The notes under the pieces were generated by a model, which was not told the origin of the DNA, searched no databases, and saw only the letters and a list, made by a program, of their open reading frames with translations. A stretch of DNA of 64,000 nt from Polyangiaceae bacterium (lineage in GTDB: Bacteria; Myxococcota_A; Polyangia; Polyangiales; Polyangiaceae): the NCBI GenBank assembly GCA_019637295.1, contig JAHBVX010000002.1:1-64000 (forward strand), read 5' to 3'. Made by a program: the position numbers and the translations under genes. Of the stretch, positions 53,024 to 62,990 are shown piece by piece (positions within the stretch are counted from its first letter, which is position 1; every line of letters starts with the position of its first letter).

Positions 53024-53899
53024 ATGAGGACGGCTTCTTTCTTGGTGCTGGGTGCAGCGCTGCTCGCGGGGTGTGCGGCGCAGGATGATGACGGCGTGGG
53101 GGCCACCGGCGGCGTGGGCGCGTCTGGCGGCCTGGGGGCGTTCGGCGGTCAAGGCGCCACCGGCGGCCAGGGCGCCACGGGCGGTCAGGGCGCTACGGGC
53201 GGCGCAGCGGGCAGCAGCGGCGCGGCAGGGAGCGGCGGCAGCGGCGACGCCGGGGCCACGGTGATGGTGATCGGCCGCACCAGCTCGCTCACGAACCTGA
53301 CGACGGCCGTGCCCGGCTTCAAGGTGTGCGTGTTCCAGGACCCGAGCGTGCCCTGCGTGCTGTCGGACAGCCTGGGGGACTTCCAGCTGCCCGGCGTACC
53401 GGCATCGAGCGAGGTGCTGCTCGAGTTCACGCGCACCCAGTACTACCCGGTGCTGCGCACCGTCACGACCCACGGCAGCGCCACGGACATCGGGAACGCG
53501 GGCTACCCGAGCACCATCGAGGCCAACGCCTTCGCCTCCATCGTCGGGACTACCATCGACGGCACCAAGGGACAGGTGCTGTTCAGCGCGCTGCAGCCTG
53601 GCCAGGGCTTCGCGGGGCAGGACGGCGTGACCGCCAGCATGACGCCCGCCTCGGGCGCAGGGCCGTTCTACATCAGCGCCGCGCAGCTGCCGGACCCGAC
53701 GCTCACGGCCACGACCGAGGCCGGCTTCGGGCTGTACGCGAACGTCAACCCCGGGACCGTGAACGTGAACCTCACGCACCCCTCGAAGAGCTGCACCCGG
53801 CTGGTGCTGGCGTCCTTCGCGGGCAGCAGCGCCACGGCCTCGAAGGTGCCGGTACACGCCGGGTACCTGACCGCAGGCGCATCCCTCGAGTGCCCCTAG
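53024..53899 (+). CDS. Lipoprotein with GGQGAT repeats and carboxypeptidase-regulatory-like domain
   Basis: This 291-residue predicted lipoprotein (LVLGAALLAGCAAQ) has a Gly/Ala/Thr linker that includes tandem GGQGAT units. A beta-rich domain follows (VPGFKVCVFQDPSVPCVLSD, GDFQLPGVPASSEVLLEF), which resembles carboxypeptidase-regulatory-like or Cna-B-type modules often used in surface adhesion. The C-terminal part (YANVNPGTVNVNLTHPSKSC) is beta-rich with Cys. Function is unknown; surface exposure is likely. Confidence 0.72.
   Translation: MRTASFLVLGAALLAGCAAQDDDGVGATGGVGASGGLGAFGGQGATGGQGATGGQGATGGAAGSSGAAGSGGSGDAGATVMVIGRTSSLTNLTTAVPGFKVCVFQDPSVPCVLSDSLGDFQLPGVPASSEVLLEFTRTQYYPVLRTVTTHGSATDIGNAGYPSTIEANAFASIVGTTIDGTKGQVLFSALQPGQGFAGQDGVTASMTPASGAGPFYISAAQLPDPTLTATTEAGFGLYANVNPGTVNVNLTHPSKSCTRLVLASFAGSSATASKVPVHAGYLTAGASLECP
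53144..53197 (+). repeat. 18-base tandem repeat encoding GGQGAT
   Basis: Three consecutive 18-base units differ from each other at only a few positions and encode GGQGAT. They form part of the flexible linker of the lipoprotein and are a likely slippage site. Confidence 0.85.
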
Positions 53900-54008
53900 G
53901 GCCGCCCACCCCGAGGGAATATCCAGACCCGACGGCCCGTTCCCGCAACCGGAGCCCGCCGAAGCCGCGGGCATCGTGATATAGCAGGGCGCGAAAAGGG
54001 AAGCCTCA

Positions 54009-54995
<987 letters not shown>

Positions 54996-55029
54996 GGCGC
55001 GAGACCACGCAATCGACGGGGGGCGCGCC

Positions 55030-55911
55030 GTGATCCCCAAAGAGCTGATCAAAGCGCTGAAGAAGATCGAGATCACGACGCATCGGCTCGCCACCGAGCA
55101 GCTCTCGGGCAACTACACCTCGGTGTTCAAGGGGCGGGGGCTGGCCTTTCGCGAGGTGCGTCAGTACATGCCCGGGGACGACGTACGCACCATCGACTGG
55201 AACGTGAGCGCCCGCATGAGCGACACCTTCGTCAAGGTGTTCGTGGAGGAGCGCGAGATGACCGTCATGCTGGTCGTCGATCTGTCGGCCAGCGAGCAGT
55301 TCGGGACCCGGCGAGCGTCCAAAGCGCAGGTCGCCGCGGAGGTCGCCGCCCTGTGCGCGTTCTCCGCCATCAAGCACAACGACCGAGTGGGGCTGATCTT
55401 GAGCACGGACCAGGTCGAGAAGATCGTGCCGCCCAAGAAGGGGCAGAAGCACGTGATGCGCGTGGTGCGCGAGATCTTGGGCGCGACGCCCGAGCGAACG
55501 GGCACGGATCTCTCGGTCGCGCTCGAGACCTTGTACAGCGTCGCCCGTCGGCGCAGCGTCGCCTTCGTGATGAGCGACTTCTTCGCCGCCGACTACGAGC
55601 GCGCGCTGTCCCTCGCGGCGGCGCGCCACGACCTGATCCCGTGCATGCTGGTCGACCCGCGGGACGACGAGCTGCCCGACGTGGGCCTCGCTCATTTCGA
55701 GGATCTCGAGACGGGGCAAGACGTGGTCGTCGACACCGGTAGCCCGAAGGTGCGCGCGTACTACAAGAACCGCATGCGCGCGCAGCGCGTCGAACAGCTC
55801 AAGTTGTTCCGCAAGCTGGGGCTCGACCACGTGGTCATTCGCACGGACCAGAGCTACGTTCGGCCGCTGCGCGACCTGTTCGCCCGCCGCGCCCGGAGGG
55901 CACGACGTTGA
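55030..55911 (+). CDS. DUF58 protein (VWA-like)
   Basis: This 293-residue protein of the DUF58 family has the hallmarks LSGNYTSVFKGRGLAFREVR, YMPGDDVRTIDWNVSAR, VKVFVEEREMTVMLVVDLSA and DLSVALETLYSVARRRS. DUF58 proteins are cytoplasmic partners of MoxR ATPases and have a degenerate VWA fold. It follows moxR by 34 bases and overlaps the next gene (TTGA). Confidence 0.94.
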   Translation: MIPKELIKALKKIEITTHRLATEQLSGNYTSVFKGRGLAFREVRQYMPGDDVRTIDWNVSARMSDTFVKVFVEEREMTVMLVVDLSASEQFGTRRASKAQVAAEVAALCAFSAIKHNDRVGLILSTDQVEKIVPPKKGQKHVMRVVREILGATPERTGTDLSVALETLYSVARRRSVAFVMSDFFAADYERALSLAAARHDLIPCMLVDPRDDELPDVGLAHFEDLETGQDVVVDTGSPKVRAYYKNRMRAQRVEQLKLFRKLGLDHVVIRTDQSYVRPLRDLFARRARRARR

Positions 55912-57014
55912 GGCGAGGCGCGCTGCTCGGGCTCTTCGGCTCGGTCTGGCTGACAGCGACCAGCGCTCCCGCCGACGGAGGACCGGACGCCGCGGACGGG
56001 CGGGATGGCGGCGCGGACGCAGCCACCGCGCGCTCCGACACCTGCGTGGAGCACTGGCCCTCGAGTCGGCCTCGGCCGAAGCTCACGGAGAGCCTGCCCG
56101 CCCAGGGCACGTCGGGCCACGCCTTGCGCTTCGAGATCGTCGTCGAACACGGGCTGGGTGAGTCGGTCATGCCCGGCGGCATGAAGCTGCGCGAGGGCTC
56201 CTCCGAGGCGATGGCGTTGGAGCGGCAGTTCTTCGTGGTACCCGATCCGGAGGGGGGAGCCGCACCCCGCATCACGACGGAGGCTACGGGGCAGCTCGCC
56301 AAGACCACGCTCGAGCTGTTCCTGGTGCCGCTGCCGCCGAAGCCGGGGCGGCAGGAGCTGGTGCTGCCGCCGTTGCCGATCTCCATCGCGCGCGCGAGCG
56401 GTGAGCTCTTGACGCTGTGTACGAGCTCACATCGAGTCACCATCGAAGATCCGATCGCGAGCACCCCCGACGCAAAGCCCAAGCACAACCCCGACCCTCG
56501 CCGGCAGGAGGAGGTCTGGACCAGCGCGCGGAACATCACCCTGTCGGCGCTCGCCGCCTTGCTGGTCGGACTCGTGCTCGCCTGGCTGCTGGGCCGCTGG
56601 CTGAAGCGGCCCAAGAAGGCGCCGCCCGCCGCCCCTCCCCGACCGCCCTGGGAGGTGGCGCTGGAAGATCTGCGCGATCTGCAGCATCAGGGCCTCGTGG
56701 AGCGCGAGCTGTTCGTCGATCACTTCGAGCGCGTCAGCTTCGTCTTGCGACGCTACTGCGGGGATCGCTACGGGTTCGACGGCCTGGAGTGCACCACTCG
56801 AGAGATGCTCGGTGTGCTGCGCCGCATCGTCCCGCCGATCCCGGTTCTGGATGAAATCGAGACCTTCTTGCGCGAAGCAGATCTGGTGAAGTTCGCGCGG
56901 CTGACGCCCTCCGCGGACGAGTGCAACACGGCCCTCGCGCGGGCCAAGACCATCGTGGAGAGCACGGTGCCGCCGGCCCCCGTCGCGTCCGCTGCCGCCG
57001 GAGGTGAAGCGTGA
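55908..57014 (+). CDS. Bat-operon membrane protein (DUF4381-like)
   Basis: This 368-residue protein has a signal peptide, an Asp/Ala-rich linker (GGPDAADGRDGGADA), and a periplasmic beta domain (RFEIVVEHGLGESVMPGG, TTLELFLVPLPPKPGRQEL). One membrane helix follows near 215 (LSALAALLVGLVLAWLLGRW), then a cytoplasmic helical domain (WEVALEDLRDLQHQGLVERE, FERVSFVLRRYCGDRYGF, EADLVKFARLTPSADE). The position and layout match the accessory protein usually found between DUF58 and BatA. It starts at TTG inside the previous stop. Confidence 0.85.
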   Translation: MRRGALLGLFGSVWLTATSAPADGGPDAADGRDGGADAATARSDTCVEHWPSSRPRPKLTESLPAQGTSGHALRFEIVVEHGLGESVMPGGMKLREGSSEAMALERQFFVVPDPEGGAAPRITTEATGQLAKTTLELFLVPLPPKPGRQELVLPPLPISIARASGELLTLCTSSHRVTIEDPIASTPDAKPKHNPDPRRQEEVWTSARNITLSALAALLVGLVLAWLLGRWLKRPKKAPPAAPPRPPWEVALEDLRDLQHQGLVERELFVDHFERVSFVLRRYCGDRYGFDGLECTTREMLGVLRRIVPPIPVLDEIETFLREADLVKFARLTPSADECNTALARAKTIVESTVPPAPVASAAAGGEA

Positions 57015-58183
57015 AACCGGCGGTGGCGGCACGCCGGCGACTGTGGCTGCGGCTCGGCATCTTGTTGCTGGCCACGGTCGTCAGCGCGCTCGTGGCGCTG
57101 GCCTATCCGGGCTTGGCCCGCGGGGACGAGCTGCTCGCGGCGAGCTGGCAGCAGCCCTGGGCGCTGCTCGGCCTGCTGCTCGTTCCGGTGCTGTTCTGGC
57201 GCGGCACGTTCGGGGAGGACCGGCGCATGCCCCGGCTCAAGCTGGGCACGGTGGCGCCGCTGCTGAGCGGTCCGGTGGGCGCGCGCGTGTGGCTGGCGGA
57301 CGTCCCTGGCGTGGTGCGCAGCATCGGGTTCGCGCTCGCGGTGCTGGCCCTCGCACGACCCGTCAACACGCTGAGGCCCCAGGTGACCGAGGAGCAGGGC
57401 ATCGACATGGTGTTGGTGCTCGACTTGTCGGGCAGCATGCAGGCGGCCATCGACGACCTCCCCAAGGACCTGGCGCGCTACGTCCCGCGGCGGGATCCGC
57501 GCATCCGGCCCACCCGCCTGGACGCCGCCAAGGCGGTGATTCGCGATTTCGTCGCGCGCCGAAAGACCGATCGCATCGGGGTGGTCGTATTCGGCAAGGA
57601 TGCCTACGTGCTGTCCCCGCCTACCCTGGACTATCAGCTGCTCGATGGGCTGGTCTCGCGCATGGAGCTCAAGTTGATCGACGGCAGCGCGACCGCCATC
57701 GGGGACGCGGTCGGGGTCGCGGTCGCCCGGTTGAGGCGCTCGTCCGCGACGAGCAAGGCCGTCATCTTGCTGACGGATGGCGACAACAACGCTGGCGCCA
57801 TCGCTCCGGAGTATGCCGCCCACTTGGCCAACGTCGTCGGCGCCAAGCTGTTCACGATCCAGATCGGGGACGGCGACATCGCGCAGGTCCAAGACGGCTT
57901 CGATCTGTTCGGCCAACCGCGCTACCAGACGGTGCCGTTCCCGGTGAACCCCGCGTTGCTCGAGAAGCTCGCCAAGCAGACCGGCGGCGAGGCCTACGTC
58001 ACCAGCGACGCGCGCTCGCTCCAGGCCAGCTTTCACAGCGTGCTCGACAGCCTGGAGAAGACCCGCTTCGCCGCCAACATCACGAACTACGAAGACCTGT
58101 ACCGCTACCTGCTGCTGCCGGGGGTGCTCTTGCTGGCGCTCGACGCGCTGCTGCGCGCCTTGCTCTTGCGGAGGTTTCCATGA
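57011..58183 (+). CDS. batA: BatA-like VWA-domain membrane protein
   Basis: This 390-residue protein has two N-terminal membrane segments (LRLGILLLATVVSALVALAY and WALLGLLLVPVLFWRG), a VWA domain with a metal-ion-dependent adhesion site (MVLVLDLSGSMQAAIDDL; KAVILLTDGDNNAGAIAPEY) and a last membrane helix (YLLLPGVLLLALDALLRAL). MoxR and VWA partners form a conserved module whose exact role is unsettled; in Bacteroides the operon affects aerotolerance. It overlaps both neighbours by four bases. Confidence 0.94.
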   Translation: MKPAVAARRRLWLRLGILLLATVVSALVALAYPGLARGDELLAASWQQPWALLGLLLVPVLFWRGTFGEDRRMPRLKLGTVAPLLSGPVGARVWLADVPGVVRSIGFALAVLALARPVNTLRPQVTEEQGIDMVLVLDLSGSMQAAIDDLPKDLARYVPRRDPRIRPTRLDAAKAVIRDFVARRKTDRIGVVVFGKDAYVLSPPTLDYQLLDGLVSRMELKLIDGSATAIGDAVGVAVARLRRSSATSKAVILLTDGDNNAGAIAPEYAAHLANVVGAKLFTIQIGDGDIAQVQDGFDLFGQPRYQTVPFPVNPALLEKLAKQTGGEAYVTSDARSLQASFHSVLDSLEKTRFAANITNYEDLYRYLLLPGVLLLALDALLRALLLRRFP

Positions 58184-60228
58184 AGCTCGCGGCTCCCTGG
58201 TGGCTGTTCGGTTCGCTGCTCGCGGTGGTCGTCGGCGCGCTGCTCGTGGCAGGCGGGGTCTTGCTGGTGCGCTCGGTGCGACGCTTCGGCGACGAAGAGC
58301 GCGTGGACACCCTCGTGACCTCCAAGGCCGGCGGACGCCGTGCGCTCAAGGGGGCGCTGCTGGTGCTCGGTGTCGCCGCCAGCTTCGTGGCGCTCGCGGG
58401 GCCGCAGTATGGCCGAGGTACACGCCTCATCCCCGCGACGAACCTCGATGTGGTCGTGGTGCTCGACTACTCCAAGAGCATGTATGCGCGCGACATCGCG
58501 CCGTCGCGCATCGAGCGCGCCAAGAGCGAGGTGGGACGGCTGATCGCGGATCTGCCCGGCGCCCGCTTCGGCGCCGTGGCGTTCGCCGGCGAGCCGATCG
58601 CCTTTCCGTTGACCAGCGACGGCGCCGCCATCGCTCAGTTCTTCCGTCAGCTCGCGCCGAACGACATGCCCGTCGGCGGCACCGCCATCGCGCGAGCCCT
58701 GCAGGCGGCCCAGGAGCTACTGTCGCGGGATCCCCTGACCAAGAACCACCGCACGGTGATCGTGCTGGTGACGGACGGCGAAGACCTGGAGGGGGATCCG
58801 GTGAGCACGGCGCGCTCGATCGCGTCCCAGGGGACCACCATCAACGTCGTACAGATCGGCGGGCGCACGCCGGAGGCCATCCCGGACGTGGACGAATCCG
58901 GCGAGGTGATCGGCTGGCGCACGGACGACGACGGGAGACCGCTGACCACCCAGCTCAGCGCGGACGGTGAGGCGCAGCTAGGCAAGATCGCGGAGGTCGG
59001 CCGTGGGTACGTGGTGCAGAGCGAGCGCGGCACGACCGGCATCCGTGAGGTCACCGCCCGCATGCGTAAGCTGATGACCGAGGAGCTCTCGGAGAAGGTG
59101 GAGACCGTCTACGCGGACGTGTACTTCTACCCATTGGGCTTGGCGGTCGTGCTGTTGCTCGTGGAGTCGTTCGTGGGTCAGGCCCCGCGCCGCCCGAGGC
59201 CGCCTCAGCTGCCGCCGCCTCCGCCGCGGCGCGCTCGCGCGCGGGGCGCTGGCAGCCGCTCGCTGCGGGCGGTGGGGCTCGGCGCGCTCGTGGCGTCGTT
59301 CGGCTCCGGGGCGGGCTGCGAGACCGCGGATCGGGTGTTCACCCGCAACGCGCCGCAGGTGGACGAGGCCATCGTTGCCCTCGACGCCGGGGACGCGAGC
59401 GCGGCGTTCTCGCTGCTCTCGGACTACCTCGGCACCGGAGCCTGCGCCCAGGGCAGCATCGGCACGCCGGACAGCATCAAGCAGCGGTCGAACGCGGGGT
59501 TCGACCTGGGGCTGGCGCTGTTCGCCATCGGGGAGAGCTTCGGAAGGCGCTTCGGCGACGAGGAAGAGGGGCCCGAGCAGGTCAGCCCCGAGGAGGAGGC
59601 CACGCTCGCGTCTCGCTCACACGAGGTGGAGTGCGCGCTGCGCATCGTCCTCGCGATCGCCGGCGACCGCGCGCAGCCCATCGATCTGCGAGCCCGCGCG
59701 CACTACTTGGCCGGCAATCTGGAGTTTCTTCGCCGCGACTACGAGGCGGCGGTCAAGAGCTACGACAAGGCGCTGGCGCTCATTCCGGGCTTGCCCGAGG
59801 ACGCCGGGGACGGCATCGGGCGGGACGCCGCCTGGAACCGAGCCATCGCCCTGCGACGCATCGAAGAGCAGGAGAACCAGCGCGACGCCGGACAAGACGC
59901 GCAGCCCGACTCGCCACCCGACTCACCACCAGACGCGCCGCCGGAGGGCGGCGACGGCGGCGGCCCACCGGACGGTGGAGACGACGGCGGCGGAGGTGGT
60001 GACGGTGGCGGCGCGGACGGCGGGCGGGACGCCGGAGACCAGGACGGCGGCGGCTCGCAAGATCAGCAGCCCCAGCAGCAGGAGCCGCAGGCGCAACGGC
60101 CCGAGCCCAACGTCAATCAGGACGAGCGGATGCTCGATCGCCTCGAGCGAGCGCCGACCCTGCAGCAAGAGGCAGCCAAGAACCGGGCGCTGCGCGGCAG
60201 CCCGGTCCGCGCGATGGAGGACAAGTGA
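58180..60228 (+). CDS. batB: BatB-BatC fusion: VWA domain plus TPR domain
   Basis: The ATG at 58180 overlaps the batA stop (ATGA). The 682-residue protein has two parts. Residues 1-335 are BatB-like: membrane segments, MIDAS LDVVVVLDYSKSMYARDIA, and VIVLVTDGEDLEG. A last helix (YPLGLAVVLLLVESFVGQ) is followed by a Pro/Arg linker. The second half is BatC-like: EAIVALDAGDASAAFSLLSD, HYLAGNLEFLRRDYEAAVKSY with TPR units, and an Asp/Gly/Pro/Gln-rich tail. In many genomes BatB and BatC are separate proteins. The same frame is open back to 57004, but that part is antisense in sense to batA coding and is rejected. Confidence 0.9.
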   Translation: MKLAAPWWLFGSLLAVVVGALLVAGGVLLVRSVRRFGDEERVDTLVTSKAGGRRALKGALLVLGVAASFVALAGPQYGRGTRLIPATNLDVVVVLDYSKSMYARDIAPSRIERAKSEVGRLIADLPGARFGAVAFAGEPIAFPLTSDGAAIAQFFRQLAPNDMPVGGTAIARALQAAQELLSRDPLTKNHRTVIVLVTDGEDLEGDPVSTARSIASQGTTINVVQIGGRTPEAIPDVDESGEVIGWRTDDDGRPLTTQLSADGEAQLGKIAEVGRGYVVQSERGTTGIREVTARMRKLMTEELSEKVETVYADVYFYPLGLAVVLLLVESFVGQAPRRPRPPQLPPPPPRRARARGAGSRSLRAVGLGALVASFGSGAGCETADRVFTRNAPQVDEAIVALDAGDASAAFSLLSDYLGTGACAQGSIGTPDSIKQRSNAGFDLGLALFAIGESFGRRFGDEEEGPEQVSPEEEATLASRSHEVECALRIVLAIAGDRAQPIDLRARAHYLAGNLEFLRRDYEAAVKSYDKALALIPGLPEDAGDGIGRDAAWNRAIALRRIEEQENQRDAGQDAQPDSPPDSPPDAPPEGGDGGGPPDGGDDGGGGGDGGGADGGRDAGDQDGGGSQDQQPQQQEPQAQRPEPNVNQDERMLDRLERAPTLQQEAAKNRALRGSPVRAMEDK

Positions 60229-62105
60229 GCGCGCGAGCCGTCGTGCGCTGCGCGCTCTGGGCGGCTGTCACGTCGCTGCTGGCCACCCTCGCCTGGGCCG
60301 AGCCGAGCCTGCAGACTCAAGTGTCGAGCAGGCGCCCCGGGGTGGGCGAGACGTTCACCGTAACGCTCAACGCGCTGGTCGACGGCGGCACCGAGCTGCC
60401 CATGAACGCGAGGCTGCCCGTCCCCCCGGGGCTGGTGGCCCACGGCCCGAGCATTGGCGCCCAGAGCCGCATCTCGATCGTGAACGGACAGGTCCGCGCG
60501 CGGGTCGGCATCTCGGCGACCTGGAGCATCACTGCCTCGCGACCGGGCACGTACCGAATCGGTCCGGGCAGCGTCACGGTGCAGGGCAAGCGCTACAGCG
60601 ACAACGCCGTCACCGTCGAGGTCGTGCCCGAACGGTCACCGCCGTCGCTGCAGAACCCGCTCGATCCGTTCTCGCTCTTTCCGCGGGTGCCGGGGCTCGC
60701 GCCGCCGGAGGACGACGACGCGCTGCTCGATCTGCTGCCACCGTTTCCGCCAGAGCTGCGCGTGGACGAGGCGCCAGACGCGCTGGCCTTCGTTCGCGCC
60801 GTGGTCACCCCGAAGCGCGCGGTGGTCGGCGAGCAGCTCACCCTGGCCATCTACGCCTACGGCCGGCGCGGACCGTTCCGCGAGACCTTCACCTCGGAGC
60901 CGAGCCGAGAGGCGTTCCTGGCGCACACGCTGCTCGAGAACTCCTACGCCGAGCCGCTGCATCAAGTGCCGATCGCCGGCAGCGCGTGGCACGCCAAGAA
61001 GATCCGCGAGATGGCGCTGTTCCCGATCCGCTCCGGCCAGCTGACCATCGGGGCCATGCGCATGGGCTTCGACGGTCGCGGCTACCCGTCCGAGGGGCAG
61101 CACAAGGGACTGATTCGTTACAGCCAGCCGCTGGAGGTCCTGGTCAGCGAGCCGCCCCTCGCGGGCCGGCCGGCGGGCTACACCATCGGGGACGTCGGCC
61201 GCTTCACCCTCGCCGCGACCGTGTCGCCGCGCGAGGTTCCCGCGGGCGAGTCCGTCAGCGTCGTGGCCAAGATCGAGGGCACGGGGAACGTACCGTTCGC
61301 ACTCAAGACACCGCAACAGCACGGCGTACAGTGGCTGGAGCCGAACCACTACGAGAAGCTCGACGTGCGGGGGACGAAGGTCGGCGGGCTGCGCAAGCTG
61401 ACCTACGCCGTTCGGCTCGCACAGGCTGGCGAGGTCGAGCTCGGCGAGCTCACCCTGCCGTACTACGACGCGGAGCGCGGACGCTACGAGGTGGCCCGCG
61501 CCGAGCTCGGGCGCGTGCTCGTGCGGCCGAGCTCGAACGCCGCGAGCGTCGCCGATGAACCCGAGAGCGACGCGCTGGCAGGCCTGCTGCAGGCCAGGTC
61601 GACGCTGCGCGCCGAGCCCCCCAGGCGCAGCGACCCGCTCACCGATCGCCCCTGGTTCTTGTGGCTGCTGCTGGCCGGCCCCGCGCTGGTGCTGGGGTCG
61701 CGCGGCGCCCAGGCAGGGCTGGGGCGGCTGCTGACCGCGCGCGCCGGACGCAAGAGCTCACTGGCCGCGCAGGCCCAGCGCGCCCTGGCCGCGGCGAAGC
61801 AGGCCGAGGACGCCGGCGACGCCGCCGAGGCGGCCAGTCGGGCCGAGAGCGCGCTGTGGCTCGCCATCGAACACGCCACCGGACTCAAGGCGCGGGCCCT
61901 GTTGAGGACCGAGCTACCCACGGCGCTGGGCGACCGGGGCCTCGAGCCCGAGTTGGTCGAGCAGCTGACCACGCTGCTCGCGCGGGCCGACGACGCTCGC
62001 TTCGTGGGCAGCGCGCCCCAGCAGTCCTTCGCGTCGGAGCTCCGCGCGCTGGTGGAGCGCCTCACGAGCCGCACGCCGGCCGCCGAGGAGCGGAGCGGCG
62101 AGTGA
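60225..62105 (+). CDS. batD: BatD-like protein
   Basis: This 626-residue exported membrane protein starts at GTG in the previous stop. It has a signal peptide (AAVTSLLATLAWAEPS), several Ig-like beta domains (VSSRRPGVGETFTVTLNALV, RAVVTPKRAVVGEQLTLAIY, TVSPREVPAGESVSVVAKIE), a membrane helix near 490 (FLWLLLAGPALVLGSRG) and a cytoplasmic helical tail (RALAAAKQAEDAGDAAEAAS). This is the BatD/oxygen-tolerance family layout. Confidence 0.93.
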   Translation: MSARAVVRCALWAAVTSLLATLAWAEPSLQTQVSSRRPGVGETFTVTLNALVDGGTELPMNARLPVPPGLVAHGPSIGAQSRISIVNGQVRARVGISATWSITASRPGTYRIGPGSVTVQGKRYSDNAVTVEVVPERSPPSLQNPLDPFSLFPRVPGLAPPEDDDALLDLLPPFPPELRVDEAPDALAFVRAVVTPKRAVVGEQLTLAIYAYGRRGPFRETFTSEPSREAFLAHTLLENSYAEPLHQVPIAGSAWHAKKIREMALFPIRSGQLTIGAMRMGFDGRGYPSEGQHKGLIRYSQPLEVLVSEPPLAGRPAGYTIGDVGRFTLAATVSPREVPAGESVSVVAKIEGTGNVPFALKTPQQHGVQWLEPNHYEKLDVRGTKVGGLRKLTYAVRLAQAGEVELGELTLPYYDAERGRYEVARAELGRVLVRPSSNAASVADEPESDALAGLLQARSTLRAEPPRRSDPLTDRPWFLWLLLAGPALVLGSRGAQAGLGRLLTARAGRKSSLAAQAQRALAAAKQAEDAGDAAEAASRAESALWLAIEHATGLKARALLRTELPTALGDRGLEPELVEQLTTLLARADDARFVGSAPQQSFASELRALVERLTSRTPAAEERSGE

Positions 62106-62926
62106 AGCGCTGTGTCGTCGCTCTTGCGGCTGCCCTGCTGACCGCGTACCTGGGCGTAGCCACCGCGCTGGGCAGCACGGAGCGCGAGACGCTCTGGAAG
62201 CAGGGCGTGGAGGCGCTCGCGCGCGGCGCCCACGACGAGGCCATCGATCAGTTCGAGCTGCTCGCGGACCGTGGTCACGCTCACCCGGACGTCAGCTTCA
62301 ATCGCGCCGCCGCGTACGTCGCGAGGGCGCGCTCGGCAGCGGCCCGCCCGGGTGATCTCGGACGCGCGGCGGCCGCGCTCGTGGAGACTCTGCATCACGA
62401 CTCGAGTGACGAGGAGGCCGCGCGGGCCCTCGAGACCGTGCGCCGCGAGATCGCGCGGCGGCGCGCCCGGCGAGGGGCCGCGGCCATCGCCGAGCGACCG
62501 GCGCTCGGTCGCGCCGTGTTGGGCCTCTTCCCAGAGAACGGCTGGGCCCTGGCGGCGGCGCTCGGCTCGCTGCTCAGCACCGTGGGTCTGGCGCTGGGGC
62601 TGTTCGCGAGCCACCGGCGGCCACGCCTCACGGGCGCCACCTTGACCGGCGCCGGTACGCTGTTGCTGCTGGTCGGCGGCAGCGCCGCGGTCGGGGCGCG
62701 TCAGCTGCGCCTCACCAGCAGCGAGGGGGTCGTGGTCGTGCCCGAGGCGCGCCTGCTCGACGAGCAGGGGCGCCCTCTACCCCCCCGCGGCCAGGAGCCG
62801 AACGAAATACCCGAGGGCGCGTCCGTCTTCGTGCGCCAGCGAGGCGGGCAGTACTGGCAGGTGGAGTGGGGCACGGTGGACGGCTGGGTGGCCGCCGGAC
62901 AGGTGCGGCTGGCCGAGAGGCGTTGA
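62102..62926 (+). CDS. batE: BatE-like TPR protein with SH3-like domain
   Basis: This 274-residue protein starts at GTG 62102 in the batD stop. It has a signal peptide (ALAAALLTAYLGVATALG), TPR units (EALARGAHDEAIDQFELLAD, HPDVSFNRAAAYVAR), two membrane helices (WALAAALGSLLSTVGLALGL and GAGTLLLLVGGSAAVGA) and a C-terminal SH3-like module (EIPEGASVFVRQRGGQYWQV, VDGWVAAGQVRL). This matches BatE and closes the seven-gene operon. Confidence 0.93.
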   Translation: MKRCVVALAAALLTAYLGVATALGSTERETLWKQGVEALARGAHDEAIDQFELLADRGHAHPDVSFNRAAAYVARARSAAARPGDLGRAAAALVETLHHDSSDEEAARALETVRREIARRRARRGAAAIAERPALGRAVLGLFPENGWALAAALGSLLSTVGLALGLFASHRRPRLTGATLTGAGTLLLLVGGSAAVGARQLRLTSSEGVVVVPEARLLDEQGRPLPPRGQEPNEIPEGASVFVRQRGGQYWQVEWGTVDGWVAAGQVRLAERR

Positions 62927-62990
62927 GCCAGGAAGCTGTTGCCGCGGCGTGTGGGGTGCTACACCCCGGCAAGACTCTCGGAGGTTCACG

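Noticed and set aside
53144-53197. 18-base direct repeats considered as iterons or a CRISPR array
   Set aside because: Units are contiguous without spacers and keep the reading frame of a lipoprotein linker.
57004-58179. Upstream extension of the BatB-BatC frame across batA
   Set aside because: batA in the other frame has a VWA domain and membrane helices; the extension is Arg/Gly-rich and the ATGA overlap at 58180 gives a natural start.
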